Numbered from the stretch's first letter, positions 15,684-23,661 are shown. The stretch: 31,024 nucleotides of DNA from Thermohalobaculum sp039178805 (GCA_039178805.1 JBCDFC010000021.1:1-31024), one strand, 5' to 3'. The notes: a model not told the origin generated them from the sequence alone. Program-made: numbers and translations.

Positions 15684-16124
15684 TCAGCCGTCGCTGCGCG
15701 GCGGACGGTCTTCGCGGTCGCGGCGGGGCGGGCGATCGTCGCGGTCGCGGCGCGGCCCCCGGTCGTCGCGGTCGCGGCCGCCACGGCGGTCATCGCGGCT
15801 CGAGCGCGCCTGGATCACGGCAGAGGGGCCTTCCTCGTGCTTCTCGACCTTCACGGTAAGCACGCGCATGATATCGTCATGGAGGCGCATGAGACGCTCC
15901 ATCTCATGCACCGCTTCGGCCGGCGCATCGGTGCGCATATAGCCGTAATGGCCCTTGCGGTTCTTGTTGATCTTATAGCTGAGGGTGCGAAGGCCCCAGT
16001 ACTCCTGGCTGACGAGGCTGCCGCCATTGTCGGACAGGACCTGGCCGAAATGCTCGATCAAGCCCTCGGCCTGCGCGTTGGAGAGATCCTGACGCGCGAT
16101 AAACGTATGCTCATAAAGCGGCAT
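15684..16124 (-). CDS. rpsF: Ribosomal protein bS6 with an Arg/Asp repeat tail
   Basis: A small-subunit protein binding 16S rRNA together with bS18. The core is normal (MPLYEHTFIARQDLSNAQAE, then LRTLSYKINKNRKGHYGYM). The start is ATG 16124, with GGAAGGA in front; the frame extends upstream, but the added residues are not family-like. After residue 107 comes a tail of alternating RD, RR and PP units (SRDDRRGGRDRDDRG), about 37 residues, charged and probably disordered. Many bS6 proteins have short tails; this one is longer and very repetitive. Confidence 0.94.
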   Translation of the reverse strand: MPLYEHTFIARQDLSNAQAEGLIEHFGQVLSDNGGSLVSQEYWGLRTLSYKINKNRKGHYGYMRTDAPAEAVHEMERLMRLHDDIMRVLTVKVEKHEEGPSAVIQARSSRDDRRGGRDRDDRGPRRDRDDRPPRRDREDRPPRSDG

Positions 16125-16453
16125 GCCGCTTCCTTCCTGCTCCGCGCTTCGCAGTCCGGCGTGACGCTCCCGAGCCCGGACCGGAGAGGCGCGCGTGTTC
16201 AGCACTCTCGGGAGAGCGGGCGCGTACACCGGATCGCCGTTCGGGGCAAGGCCTGACGCCGCAGGGGGTGACGCATCTCGTAGCGCTCGGACTCAGTCCA
16301 GGCGATGAGGAGCGATCGCCCCGCGGTCATTGCGAAAGGGATTTATCATGGGCGACGCCCCAGCCGGTTGCTTGACAGCGGAGATGCTCTGCGCAAGAGC
16401 GCGGCGTCGCGACGGAGATCGCGCGGGAAACCGTCAAGGTAGGAGACAACGCG
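16125..16453. other. Divergent promoter region between rpsF and fabD
   Basis: 329 bases without a gene, between the ribosomal protein operon (leftward) and the fatty-acid genes (rightward). It should hold both promoters. The only consensus-like element is TTGACA at 16372-16377 on the plus strand, without a good matching -10 at the expected distance. The fabD ribosome site is AGGAG at 16441-16445. Confidence 0.4.
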
Positions 16454-17380
16454 ATGCGGGCATTCGTTTTTCCGGGTCAGGGTGCGCAGGCCGTCGGTAT
16501 GGGGCAGGCGCTGGCCGAGGCTTATCCCGCGGCGCGCGCGGTCTTTGACGAGGTGGATGACGCGCTTGGCGAGCGGTTGAGTGCGACGGTTTGGGAGGGG
16601 CCGGAGGACGCGCTGCGGCTGACCGCGAATGCTCAACCGGCGCTCATGGCGACGTCGGTTGCCGCGATGCGCGCGCTTGAGGCCGAGGGCGTCTCGGTCG
16701 GGAGTGCAGCCTTCGTCGCCGGTCATTCGCTGGGCGAATACTCGGCGCTCGCGGCGGCGGGGGCGTTGAGCGTGGCCGATGCGGCGCGCCTTTTGCGCAC
16801 GCGTGGATCGGCGATGCAGGAGGCCGTGCCCGTGGGCGTCGGCGCGATGGCGGCGCTGTTGGGGCTGGACCTTGAGGCTGCGCGCGCTGTGGCCGAAGAG
16901 GCGGCGGCGGGCGAGGTTTGTCAGGCCGCGAACGACAATGATCCCGCGCAGGTCGTCGTCAGCGGGCACAAGGCGGCTGTCGAGCGGGCCGTGGAGATCG
17001 CCAAGCGCAAGGGGGCGAAGCGGGCGATCATGCTGCCGGTCTCGGCGCCCTTTCACTGCGCGCTGATGCAGCCCGCAGCCGAAGTGATGGCCGAGGCGCT
17101 TGGCCAAGTCGAGATCAAGGCGCCCTCGGTGCCGCTTGTTGCGAATGTGCGGGCCGAGGCGGTGAGCGCGCCGGACGAGATCCGCAGCCTCCTTGTCGAG
17201 CAGGTCACGGCTGCCGTGCGCTGGCGCGAGAGCGTCCTGTGGATGGCCGCGCAGGGCGTGACGGAGACGGTGGAAGTGGGTGCTGGCAAAGCGCTTTCGG
17301 GCATGGTCCGCCGCATCGACCGCAGCCTGACCGTCGCCAATGTCGCGACGCCCGAGGACGTGAAGGCGCTTGCGGGATAG
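16454..17380 (+). CDS. fabD: Malonyl-CoA:ACP transacylase FabD
   Basis: Loads malonyl groups from CoA onto acyl carrier protein for fatty-acid synthesis in the cytosol. The frame begins MRAFVFPGQGAQAVGMGQAL; the nucleophile Ser92 lies in GHSLG (90-94) and catalytic His201 in SAPFHCALM. The length of 308 is normal. The ribosome site AGGAG is eight bases before the ATG. It is followed by fabG after 111 bases and is probably the first gene of the transcript. Confidence 0.95.
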   Translation: MRAFVFPGQGAQAVGMGQALAEAYPAARAVFDEVDDALGERLSATVWEGPEDALRLTANAQPALMATSVAAMRALEAEGVSVGSAAFVAGHSLGEYSALAAAGALSVADAARLLRTRGSAMQEAVPVGVGAMAALLGLDLEAARAVAEEAAAGEVCQAANDNDPAQVVVSGHKAAVERAVEIAKRKGAKRAIMLPVSAPFHCALMQPAAEVMAEALGQVEIKAPSVPLVANVRAEAVSAPDEIRSLLVEQVTAAVRWRESVLWMAAQGVTETVEVGAGKALSGMVRRIDRSLTVANVATPEDVKALAG

Positions 17381-17491
17381 GCCCCTTGGGCCGCCGGTCG
17401 CGGGTTTTGGCGGGGCGCTGGCGTGCCCGACCGTTGCGTGGGCGCGTGCGGGCTGGCATGAGCCACGGCCAACAACGGCGGGAGGCACGCG

Positions 17492-18232
17492 ATGTTCGAT
17501 CTCACGGGGAAAGTGGCGCTGATCACGGGGGCGACGGGCGGCATCGGCGGCGAGATCGCCAGCGCGCTACACGCGGCGGGCGCCACGGTGGTGCTGTCGG
17601 GCACGCGCGAGGGGCCGCTTTCGGAGCTGGCTGCAGCGCTCGGCGAGCGGGCCCATGCGGTGCCTTGCGTGCTCTCGGAGAAGGAGGCGGTCGAGGGGCT
17701 GCCGAAGGCGGCGGAGGCGGCGGCGGGCGCGCCTGTCGACATTCTCGTCAACAATGCGGGCATCACCAAGGATCAGCTCTTCATGCGCATGTCCGACGAT
17801 GAGTGGGACGCGGTGATGGATGTGAACCTGAAGGCTGCGTTCCGGCTCTCGAAGGCGGTGCTTCGCGGCATGATGAAGAAGCGCTGGGGCCGGATCGTGC
17901 AGATCACGAGCGTGGTGGGCCATACCGGCAATCCGGGGCAGGGCAACTATACGGCGGCGAAGGCGGGGCTGACGGCGATGTCGAAAAGCCTGGCGGCGGA
18001 GGTAGCGACCCGGGGCGTTACTGTGAATTGCGTAGCGCCGGGCTTCATCGAGACGGCGATGACCGGTAAGCTTACCGACGACCAGAAGGCCCGGATCATG
18101 GGCGCGATCCCGGCGGGGCGCATGGGTACGCCTGCGGAAGTCGCTGGTGCTGTCGTGTATTTGGCAAGCGACGCAGCCGGTTACGTGACAGGCCAGACGC
18201 TCCATGTGAACGGCGGCATGGCGATGATCTGA
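17492..18232 (+). CDS. fabG: 3-oxoacyl-ACP reductase FabG
   Basis: NADPH-dependent reduction of 3-oxoacyl-ACP in the elongation cycle. Short-chain dehydrogenase motifs are all present in 246 residues: cofactor loop TGATGGIG at 12-19, NNAG at 87-90, and the catalytic Ser140, Tyr153 and Lys157 (GNYTAAKAGL). The C-terminus ends VNGGMAMI as in FabG. A GGGAGG ribosome site precedes the ATG. In relatives acpP follows closely; here 2.4 kb of antisense genes intervene. Confidence 0.95.
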   Translation: MFDLTGKVALITGATGGIGGEIASALHAAGATVVLSGTREGPLSELAAALGERAHAVPCVLSEKEAVEGLPKAAEAAAGAPVDILVNNAGITKDQLFMRMSDDEWDAVMDVNLKAAFRLSKAVLRGMMKKRWGRIVQITSVVGHTGNPGQGNYTAAKAGLTAMSKSLAAEVATRGVTVNCVAPGFIETAMTGKLTDDQKARIMGAIPAGRMGTPAEVAGAVVYLASDAAGYVTGQTLHVNGGMAMI

Positions 18233-18265
18233 GGTCTGGCAGTAGCTAGATAGCCAGCCCCACGC

Positions 18266-18904
18266 TCAGTGCCGGCGCGTGTGGCCGCGCCCACGAACGA
18301 GGGTCAAGCCGGCGAGGCCGGCAAGGAGGAGCGGCAGAGCACCAGGTAGGGGGACGACCGCATCTCGTTCTGCCGCGAACTGGAGATCGTCGATGTTGAA
18401 TTCGTCGATGTCCGTAGGAGAAAACGTACCGAAAGTGATCTGGGTGACTGGGTTTGTCGTGGTGAAGCCGAAGAAGCCATTAAAAGGATCAGAGTCGGCA
18501 CTCTCAGAGAGGGCGCGCAGGGTTCCATCAACGAGAACATTCAGTCCGTCTGATTCTACACTGAAGTACTGCCACCCAACTGCAATCACAGGCTCTGGAA
18601 ACGTCCATACGATGGAAAGTGATGCTAAATTACCGTTTCCATCGACAGCATTGTTGTAGCGGCCCCCGCTGATCGAATTGTCGGCCGCAAGCTGCGTTGC
18701 ACCGCCCACATTAAGCGAAGTTACGCCGCTCTCGAACACGATTGGGTTAGCTTGGGCAACGTCTGCCGAGAAGTCATCCGTTGTGAACAGCAGACCGCTC
18801 GTGGCTGCGTCGAACGCGCTCTCATCGTTGAAGAACGTCACGACCGCCTGCGCGGGCAGCGTCATGAGCCAAAGCGCGGTGACAGCAGAAAGAAAAATAC
18901 GCAT
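18266..18904 (-). CDS. VPLPA-CTERM-type secreted protein, array copy 1
   Basis: 212 residues from ATG 18904. A signal peptide (MRIFLSAVTALWLMTLPAQA) precedes VVTFFNDESAFDAATSG, a beta-rich domain with SLSIVWTFPEPVIAVGWQYF and FNGFFGFTTTNPVTQITFG, ending DIDEFNIDDLQF. The tail VVPLPGALPLLLAGLAG, then a short basic end (RGRGHTRRH), is a CTERM sorting signal of the kind processed by exosortases; no exosortase lies in the window. It belongs to a family of three tandem paralogs and is nearest to copy 2 in the middle, but differs at the end, where copies 2 and 3 agree. It lies antisense just after fabG, 33 bases from its stop. Base composition is AT-richer than the neighbouring fab genes. Function unknown; probably surface-displayed. 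Confidence 0.75.
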   Translation of the reverse strand: MRIFLSAVTALWLMTLPAQAVVTFFNDESAFDAATSGLLFTTDDFSADVAQANPIVFESGVTSLNVGGATQLAADNSISGGRYNNAVDGNGNLASLSIVWTFPEPVIAVGWQYFSVESDGLNVLVDGTLRALSESADSDPFNGFFGFTTTNPVTQITFGTFSPTDIDEFNIDDLQFAAERDAVVPLPGALPLLLAGLAGLTLVRGRGHTRRH

Positions 18905-18936
18905 CCAATCTGCCCAATCGCCCTCAGCTCCCATGA

Positions 18937-18986
18937 CGGTAACCGCTTTCGCGATGATTGTCACGCGCCATCAAAGGCTTACTGAG
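18937..18986 (-). repeat. 50-base perfect direct repeat of the array, copy A
   Basis: CGGTAACCGCTTTCGCGATG and the following 30 bases are identical to 19641-19690. They cover the upstream spacer of one array gene and the stop region of the next. On the minus strand GTGACA, 17 bases, then TACCGT could be a promoter carried by each unit. The distance between copies is 704 bases. Confidence 0.8.
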
Positions 18987-19608
18987 TGCGAGGCCCGCGG
19001 GCGGCGAAGGCGAGGCCAGCAAGGCCGGCGAGGAGGAGCGGCAGGGCACCGGGTAGGGGAACGACCGCAGGCGCTGCCGCAAACTGAAGATCGTCGAAAT
19101 CGAATACGTTGAGCTGCGTCGGAGAAAACGTACCGAAGGTGATCTCGGTGACTGGGTTGGTCGTAGTGAAACCGAAGAAGCCATTAAAAGGATCAGAGTC
19201 GGCGCTCTCTCTGAGCGCGCGCAGCGTACCATCGACGAGAACATTCAGTCCGTCTGAATTTACACTGAAGTACTGCCACCCAACTGCAATCACAGGCTCC
19301 GGAAACGTCCAGACGATTGAAAGTGATCCGATAAAACCGCCTCCAGCGATCGCATTGTTGTAGCGGCCCCCGCTGATCGAATTGTCGGCGCCGCCCAACA
19401 CCGCAGCGCCCACATTAAGCGAAGTTACGCCGCTCTCGAACACGATTGGGTTGTCCTGGGCAACGTTTGTCGAGAAATCATCCGTTGTGAACAGCAGACC
19501 GCCAGTGGCGGCGTCGAACGCGCTCTCCTCGTTGAAGAACGTCACGACCGCCTGCGACGGCAGCGTCATGAGCCAAAGCGCGGTGAAAGTAGAAAGAAAA
19601 ATGCGCAT
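18979..19608 (-). CDS. VPLPA-CTERM-type secreted protein, array copy 2
   Basis: 209 residues: signal peptide MRIFLSTFTALWLMTLPSQA, the same beta-rich domain as copy 1 (VVTFFNEESAFDAATGG, SIVWTFPEPVIAVGWQYFSV, DPFNGFFGFTTTNPVTEITF) and the tail AVVPLPGALPLLLAGLAG with the short end AARGPRTQ. Differences from copy 1 concentrate at the variable patch after TSLNVG, at the end of the domain (TQLNVFDFDDLQF) and in the tail. The spacer in front of it is almost identical to that in front of copy 1, so the unit that was duplicated includes the likely promoter. Function unknown. Confidence 0.75.
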   Translation of the reverse strand: MRIFLSTFTALWLMTLPSQAVVTFFNEESAFDAATGGLLFTTDDFSTNVAQDNPIVFESGVTSLNVGAAVLGGADNSISGGRYNNAIAGGGFIGSLSIVWTFPEPVIAVGWQYFSVNSDGLNVLVDGTLRALRESADSDPFNGFFGFTTTNPVTEITFGTFSPTQLNVFDFDDLQFAAAPAVVPLPGALPLLLAGLAGLAFAARGPRTQ

Positions 19609-19640
19609 CCAATCTGCCCAACCGCCCTCACTTCACGTTA

Positions 19641-19690
19641 CGGTAACCGCTTTCGCGATGATTGTCACGCGCCATCAAAGGCTTACTGAG
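19641..19690 (-). repeat. 50-base perfect direct repeat of the array, copy B
   Basis: Identical to 18937-18986. Near-identity continues to about 19800 over the C-terminal coding part of copy 3, compared with copy 2. Confidence 0.8.
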
Positions 19691-20309
19691 AGCGAGGCCC
19701 GCGGGCGGCGAAGGCGAGGCCAGCAAGGCTGCCGAGGAGGAGCGGCAGGGCGCCGGGTAGGGGAACGACCGCAGGCGCTGCCGCGAACTGCAGATCGTCG
19801 AAATCAAAAAAATCTATGGGTGTGGGCGAGAAGGTATTGAAGGTGATCTGGGTCACCGGGTTGGTGGTGGTAAACCCGAAGAAGCCGTTCAGCGGATCAG
19901 CGTCGGCGCTTTCCCTCAACGCCCGCAGCGCACCATCAACGAGGACGTTGAGCGCGTCCTCGTCCACCCCAAGGTATTGCAGTCCAACTGCAACCACAGG
20001 CTCTGGAAACGTCCAAACGAACGAAACTGATGCAACATTACCAGCGCCTTCGATCGCGTTGTTGTAGACACCTCCAAAGATTGCATTGTCGGTGCCGAAC
20101 GGTGGGCCACCCACATTAAACGAAGTGACGCCACTCTCGAACACGATTGGGTTGTCCCTGCCGACATCTGTCGAGAAGTCGTCGGTAGTGAACAGCAGCC
20201 CGCTGGTGGCGGTGTCGAAGGCGGTCTCATCGTTGAAGAAGGTCACGACCGCCTGCGCGGGCAGCGTCGTGAACCAAAGCGCGGCGAGCATACAAGAATG
20301 ACAGCGCAT
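19683..20309 (-). CDS. VPLPA-CTERM-type secreted protein, array copy 3
   Basis: 208 residues, the most diverged copy in its first two thirds. The start MRCHSCMLAALWFTTLPAQA is a less typical signal peptide, with Cys and His near the front. The domain keeps VVTFFNDETAFDTATSG, ESGVTSFNVGG, VWTFPEPVVAVGLQYLGV and LNGFFGFTTTNPVTQITFN. The C-terminus (DFDDLQFAAAPAVVPLPGAL and AARGPRSQ) is almost the same as copy 2, which points to sequence exchange between the two. It is the array copy nearest acpP and faces away from it. Function unknown. Confidence 0.72.
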   Translation of the reverse strand: MRCHSCMLAALWFTTLPAQAVVTFFNDETAFDTATSGLLFTTDDFSTDVGRDNPIVFESGVTSFNVGGPPFGTDNAIFGGVYNNAIEGAGNVASVSFVWTFPEPVVAVGLQYLGVDEDALNVLVDGALRALRESADADPLNGFFGFTTTNPVTQITFNTFSPTPIDFFDFDDLQFAAAPAVVPLPGALPLLLGSLAGLAFAARGPRSQ

Positions 20310-20340
20310 CCGATCCCCCCGGAAGAAACAACGCCCCTGA

Positions 20341-20460
20341 CGCTACGGTACCGTGCGGAGACTGTCACGCGCCCATCGGCGCAGCATCCGCAGCGTCGGC
20401 GTGGGGCCTGCGGGCGAGGGTAGGGCCGGCGGGAGGAGCGGCCGGGCGCTGGATCGGTCG
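20341..20460 (-). pseudogene. Probable remnant of a fourth array copy (3' end only)
   Basis: The spacer pattern of the array recurs here (TACGGTACCG, then TGTCACGCGCC), followed by sequence that still aligns with the C-terminal coding part. On the minus strand it reads ARPLLPPALPSPAGP, against GALPLLLAGLAG of the intact copies. The frame is no longer joined to a signal peptide or domain. Similarity is partial, so this is an inference. Confidence 0.4.
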
Positions 20461-20584
20461 TCTCTGGCGCGGACGAAGGCCGCTCTCACCCAGTGGGTTG
20501 GGGACGGATTGCGCGCCGGAAGCCTTGTTGTTAAAGAGCGCGCGAATTGCGTGGGATGCATGGCTGGGGCGCGTCGCTTTGGCC

Positions 20585-20613
20585 TTGTCAACTGCGTGTA
20601 GGCGCTCTTTATG
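20585..20613 (+). promoter_or_regulatory. Candidate acpP promoter
   Basis: TTGTCA at 20585-20590, a 17-base spacer, then TTTATG at 20608-20613, 43 bases before the acpP start. Needed if acpP is cut off from the fabG transcript by the antisense array. Judged by eye against the housekeeping sigma consensus. Confidence 0.4.
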
Positions 20614-20655
20614 GCGCGCAACTGCCGAAATAACCCGTGAGGCAAGGGAGAAACC

Positions 20656-20895
20656 ATGAGCGACATCGCCGAGCGCGTGAAAAAGATCGTCGTCGAGCAT
20701 CTGGGCGTCGAGGAAGAGAAGGTGGTCGAGGGCGCGAGCTTTATCGACGATCTGGGCGCGGACAGCCTCGATACGGTCGAGCTCGTGATGGCGTTCGAAG
20801 AGGAGTTCGGCATCGAGATCCCGGACGACGCCGCAGAGAGCATTCAGACCTTCGGCGACGCGGTGAAATTCATCGGCGAGAAGGCCAGCGCCTGA
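20656..20895 (+). CDS. acpP: Acyl carrier protein
   Basis: The small acidic carrier of growing acyl chains. 79 residues; the phosphopantetheine attachment Ser37 lies in GADSLDTVELVMAFEEEFG. The frame begins MSDIAERVKKIVVEHLGVEE and ends FIGEKASA. The ribosome site AGGGAG is six bases before the ATG. Followed by a terminator-like hairpin and then fabF after 247 bases, so it is probably made from its own strong promoter. Confidence 0.96.
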   Translation: MSDIAERVKKIVVEHLGVEEEKVVEGASFIDDLGADSLDTVELVMAFEEEFGIEIPDDAAESIQTFGDAVKFIGEKASA

Positions 20896-20920
20896 AGCTT
20901 TGCTCGGCGCGGCCTGAAAG

Positions 20921-20960
20921 CGGCCGTCGAGGTGCCCAACCGGCCCCTCGGCGGCCGTTT
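20921..20960 (+). terminator. Hairpin after acpP, likely Rho-independent terminator
   Basis: CGGCCGTCGAGG (20921-20932) pairs with CCTCGGCGGCCG (20946-20957) over 12 pairs with one G-U, a 13-base loop, followed by TTT. It lies 26 bases after the acpP stop and may let acpP be made at a higher level than fabF. Confidence 0.5.
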
Positions 20961-21142
20961 GCCGTTCACGGAGCAGAGATCGCAACGGCTCACGCCGATG
21001 CGGCCCGGCTTGGCCTGCTCCCGACGCTTGGCTAAGACAGGCCTGCGCACTAGACGAGCAGACCCATGAGGGCGGCTGCGCTTGCGGCACCGGCCTCAGC
21101 AAGGTCCAAGCGGCGGCGGGTGCCGATGACGGGAGAGACGGA

Positions 21143-22408
21143 ATGCGGCGGGTTGTGGTGACGGGCCTAGGCATGGTGACGCCCATGGCTTGCGGGGTCG
21201 AGGCGAGCTGGGCGCGGGTCTTGGACGGGCAGTCCGGCATCAGGCGCATCAAGCATTTCGATGCGGACCATCTGCCATGCCAGATCGCAGGCGAGATCCC
21301 GCTCGGCGACGGCACCGACGGCACCTATGACATGGACGCCTGGGTGGCCGCGAAGGACCGGCGCAAGATCGACCGCTTCATCACTTACGCGCTCACGGCT
21401 GCCGAGCAGGCGGTGAAGGATGCGGGTTGGCAGCCCGAAGATCCGGAGGAGCAGGAGCGCACGGGCGTCCTCATCGGCTCTGGCATCGGCGGGATCGAGA
21501 CGATCGCTGAGACCGCTATCACATTGAAGGAAAAGGGCCCGCGCCGGGTCTCACCCTTCTTTATTCCAGCCGCCCTCATCAATCTCTGCTCGGGTCAGGT
21601 CAGCATCAGATACGGTTTCAAGGGGCCGAACCATGCGGTGGTGACGGCCTGTTCGACGGGCGCGCATGCGGTCGGCGATGCGTCGCGGCTGATTGCTTAT
21701 GGGGATGCGGATGTGATGCTGGCGGGGGGGGCCGAGTCGCCCGTCTGCGAGCTCTCGGTCGCGGGGTTCTCGGCCTGCAAGGCGCTCTCCACAGGCTATA
21801 ACGAGACGCCCGAGAAGGCGAGCAGGCCCTATGACAAAGGCCGCGACGGGTTCGTGATGGGCGAGGGATCCGGTGTGCTGGTGCTCGAGGAATACGAGCA
21901 TGCGGTGGCGCGCGGGGCGAAGATCTATGCCGAGGTGCTGGGCTATGGGCTTTCGGGCGATGCCTATCACATCACGGCGCCTGCGTCGGACGGCGATGGC
22001 GGCTTTCGCTCGATGACCGCAGCGCTCAAGAACGCCAAGCTTGAGCCCTCGGCTGTCGATTACGTGAATGCGCATGGCACCTCGACACCCCTTGGCGACG
22101 AGATCGAACTGGGGGCCGTTACGCGGCTTCTCGGCAATCACGCGGCCAATGTGACGATGTCCTCGACGAAATCCGCCACGGGGCATCTCTTGGGCGCTGC
22201 AGGGGCGATCGAGGCGATCTTCTCGGTGCTTGCGATCCGCGATCAGGTGGCGCCGCCGACGATCAATCTGGAGGATCCGAGCGTCGAGACGCCGATCGAT
22301 CTTGCGCCGATCAAGAAGCGTGAGCGGGAGATCACTGTCGCGCTCTCCAACAGCTTCGGCTTCGGTGGGACCAATGCCTCGGTCATCTTCGGGCGGGTGA
22401 ACGGCTAG
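21143..22408 (+). CDS. fabF: 3-oxoacyl-ACP synthase II FabF
   Basis: Condenses acyl-ACP with malonyl-ACP in chain elongation. 421 residues with the full Cys-His-His triad: Cys170 in TACSTGAHAVG, His311 in NAHGTSTPLGD and His348 in TKSATGHLLGAAG. The frame starts MRRVVVTGLGMVTPMACGVE and ends SFGFGGTNASVIFG as in the family. It is followed after 9 bases by mltG, so the two are co-transcribed. Confidence 0.96.
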   Translation: MRRVVVTGLGMVTPMACGVEASWARVLDGQSGIRRIKHFDADHLPCQIAGEIPLGDGTDGTYDMDAWVAAKDRRKIDRFITYALTAAEQAVKDAGWQPEDPEEQERTGVLIGSGIGGIETIAETAITLKEKGPRRVSPFFIPAALINLCSGQVSIRYGFKGPNHAVVTACSTGAHAVGDASRLIAYGDADVMLAGGAESPVCELSVAGFSACKALSTGYNETPEKASRPYDKGRDGFVMGEGSGVLVLEEYEHAVARGAKIYAEVLGYGLSGDAYHITAPASDGDGGFRSMTAALKNAKLEPSAVDYVNAHGTSTPLGDEIELGAVTRLLGNHAANVTMSSTKSATGHLLGAAGAIEAIFSVLAIRDQVAPPTINLEDPSVETPIDLAPIKKREREITVALSNSFGFGGTNASVIFGRVNG

Positions 22409-22417
22409 GGGGTGCGC

Positions 22418-23425
22418 ATGAAGCATTTGGCGGCGAATGTCCTTGGGCTGCTGATCGTGGTGGGCATCGCCCTCGGGATCGCGATCAACTGGGGCAAGGG
22501 CGCGTTCGAGGCGCCTGGACCGCTGGCCGAGGCGTCGGTCGTGACGGTACCGAAGGGTGCCGGGTTGAACGAGATCTCGACGTTGCTGGAGGAAGCCGGC
22601 GTCATCGATGACGCGATGATGTTCCGCCTCGCTGCGAAATACAGCGGGACGGCTCGGCAGCTCAAATTCGGGGAGTACCAGATCGCAGCACGGTCTTCGC
22701 TCGAAGATGTGCTGGATCAGCTCGCGCGGGGCGATGTGATCAGCTACCGGCTGACCGTGGCGGAGGGGCTGTCGAGTGCCGCCGTCGTGGCATTGATCGA
22801 CGACATGGCGGTGCTGGAGGGTGAGATCGCTGAGCGCCCGGCCGAGGGCTCGCTCGCGCCCGACACCTATTTCGTGGCGCGGGGCGATACGCGCGAGCAG
22901 GTCATCGCGCGGATGCAGGCCGCGCAGACCCGGATCTTGGAGGAGGCCTGGGCCGGGCGGGACGAGGGCCTGCCGCTTCGAAGCGCGGAGGAAGCGCTGA
23001 TCCTGGCCTCGATTGTCGAGAAGGAGACGGGGCTCGACGGGGAGCGCGCCAAGGTCGCCTCGGTTTTCCTCAACCGGCTCGACCGGGGGATGCCGCTGCA
23101 GTCGGATCCGACGGTGATCTACGGCATCACCAAGGGCGAGCGGGAGCTTGGCCGGGGCATCAGGCGGAGTGAGCTTCGCCGGCGAACGCCATGGAATACT
23201 TACACGATCCCCGCATTGCCGCCGACGCCGATCGCCAATCCAGGGCGGGCGGCCATCGAGGCCGTGCTGGCGCCCGAGACGACACCCTTTGTCTATTTCG
23301 TCGCCGATGGGACGGGCGGCCATGCCTTCGCCTCAACCCTCGACGAGCATAACCGCAACGTCGCCCGCTGGCGCCAGATCGAACGCCAACGCCGGGCGCA
23401 GGATGCGGCCGAGCAGGGGAACTGA
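22418..23425 (+). CDS. mltG: Endolytic murein transglycosylase MltG
   Basis: Cuts nascent peptidoglycan strands at the inner-membrane surface and so sets glycan chain length. An N-terminal membrane segment (LGLLIVVGIALGIAINW) is followed by a LysM-like part (VVTVPKGAGLNEISTLL) and the YceG catalytic domain with Glu201 in ASIVEKETG. The family blocks LQSDPTVIYGI and YTIPALPPTPIANPGR are present. 335 residues from ATG 22418, chosen because AGGGGG lies five bases upstream; a GTG at 22412 adds two residues. It forms a pair with fabF, a common alphaproteobacterial arrangement. Confidence 0.93.
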   Translation: MKHLAANVLGLLIVVGIALGIAINWGKGAFEAPGPLAEASVVTVPKGAGLNEISTLLEEAGVIDDAMMFRLAAKYSGTARQLKFGEYQIAARSSLEDVLDQLARGDVISYRLTVAEGLSSAAVVALIDDMAVLEGEIAERPAEGSLAPDTYFVARGDTREQVIARMQAAQTRILEEAWAGRDEGLPLRSAEEALILASIVEKETGLDGERAKVASVFLNRLDRGMPLQSDPTVIYGITKGERELGRGIRRSELRRRTPWNTYTIPALPPTPIANPGRAAIEAVLAPETTPFVYFVADGTGGHAFASTLDEHNRNVARWRQIERQRRAQDAAEQGN

Positions 23426-23587
23426 GGCTTCGGTTCTCGTTCCCGCGGTGGTCGGTGGACCGCGATGTTGCATCCGTTCCCGTCGCTGCCTCTGTGCGAC
23501 GCTGCAGAATGGCGGGGCGCGTTGAGGGCAGTCTGGTCTCTCAAAAGGGCACCGAAATGGGGGTTCGGGTCCCGTGGACTGACGTAG

Positions 23588-23661
23588 CGCCCGCCATTGC
23601 CGGGCACGACTTGGCAATGGCGGGCGCAATGGCGGGCGCAATGGTGGGCGCAATGGTGGGC
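23588..23661 (+). repeat. Inverted repeat fused to a 12-base tandem array
   Basis: CGCCCGCCATTGCC (23588-23601) pairs perfectly with GGCAATGGCGGGCG (23613-23626) around an 11-base loop. From 23614 the unit GCAATGGCGGGC is repeated four times, the last two copies reading GCAATGGTGGGC. Only the first two units can pair perfectly with the left arm. Confidence 0.85.

Noticed and set aside
16372..16400. TTGACA as a fabD promoter
   Set aside because: The -35 hexamer is good but nothing at 16-18 bases downstream resembles a -10, so it is not listed as a feature.
20365..21324. 319-codon minus-strand frame across acpP and the start of fabF
   Set aside because: Antisense to acpP and fabF; only its last part resembles anything, and that is the array remnant.
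21551..23323. 590-codon open frame on the minus strand across fabF and mltG
   Set aside because: It is fully antisense to two well-supported genes, and its product is Arg/His-rich with no domain, the usual shadow in high-GC DNA.
23614..23661. CRISPR-like array
   Set aside because: The 12-base units are directly adjacent with no spacers and no cas genes; a simple tandem repeat.
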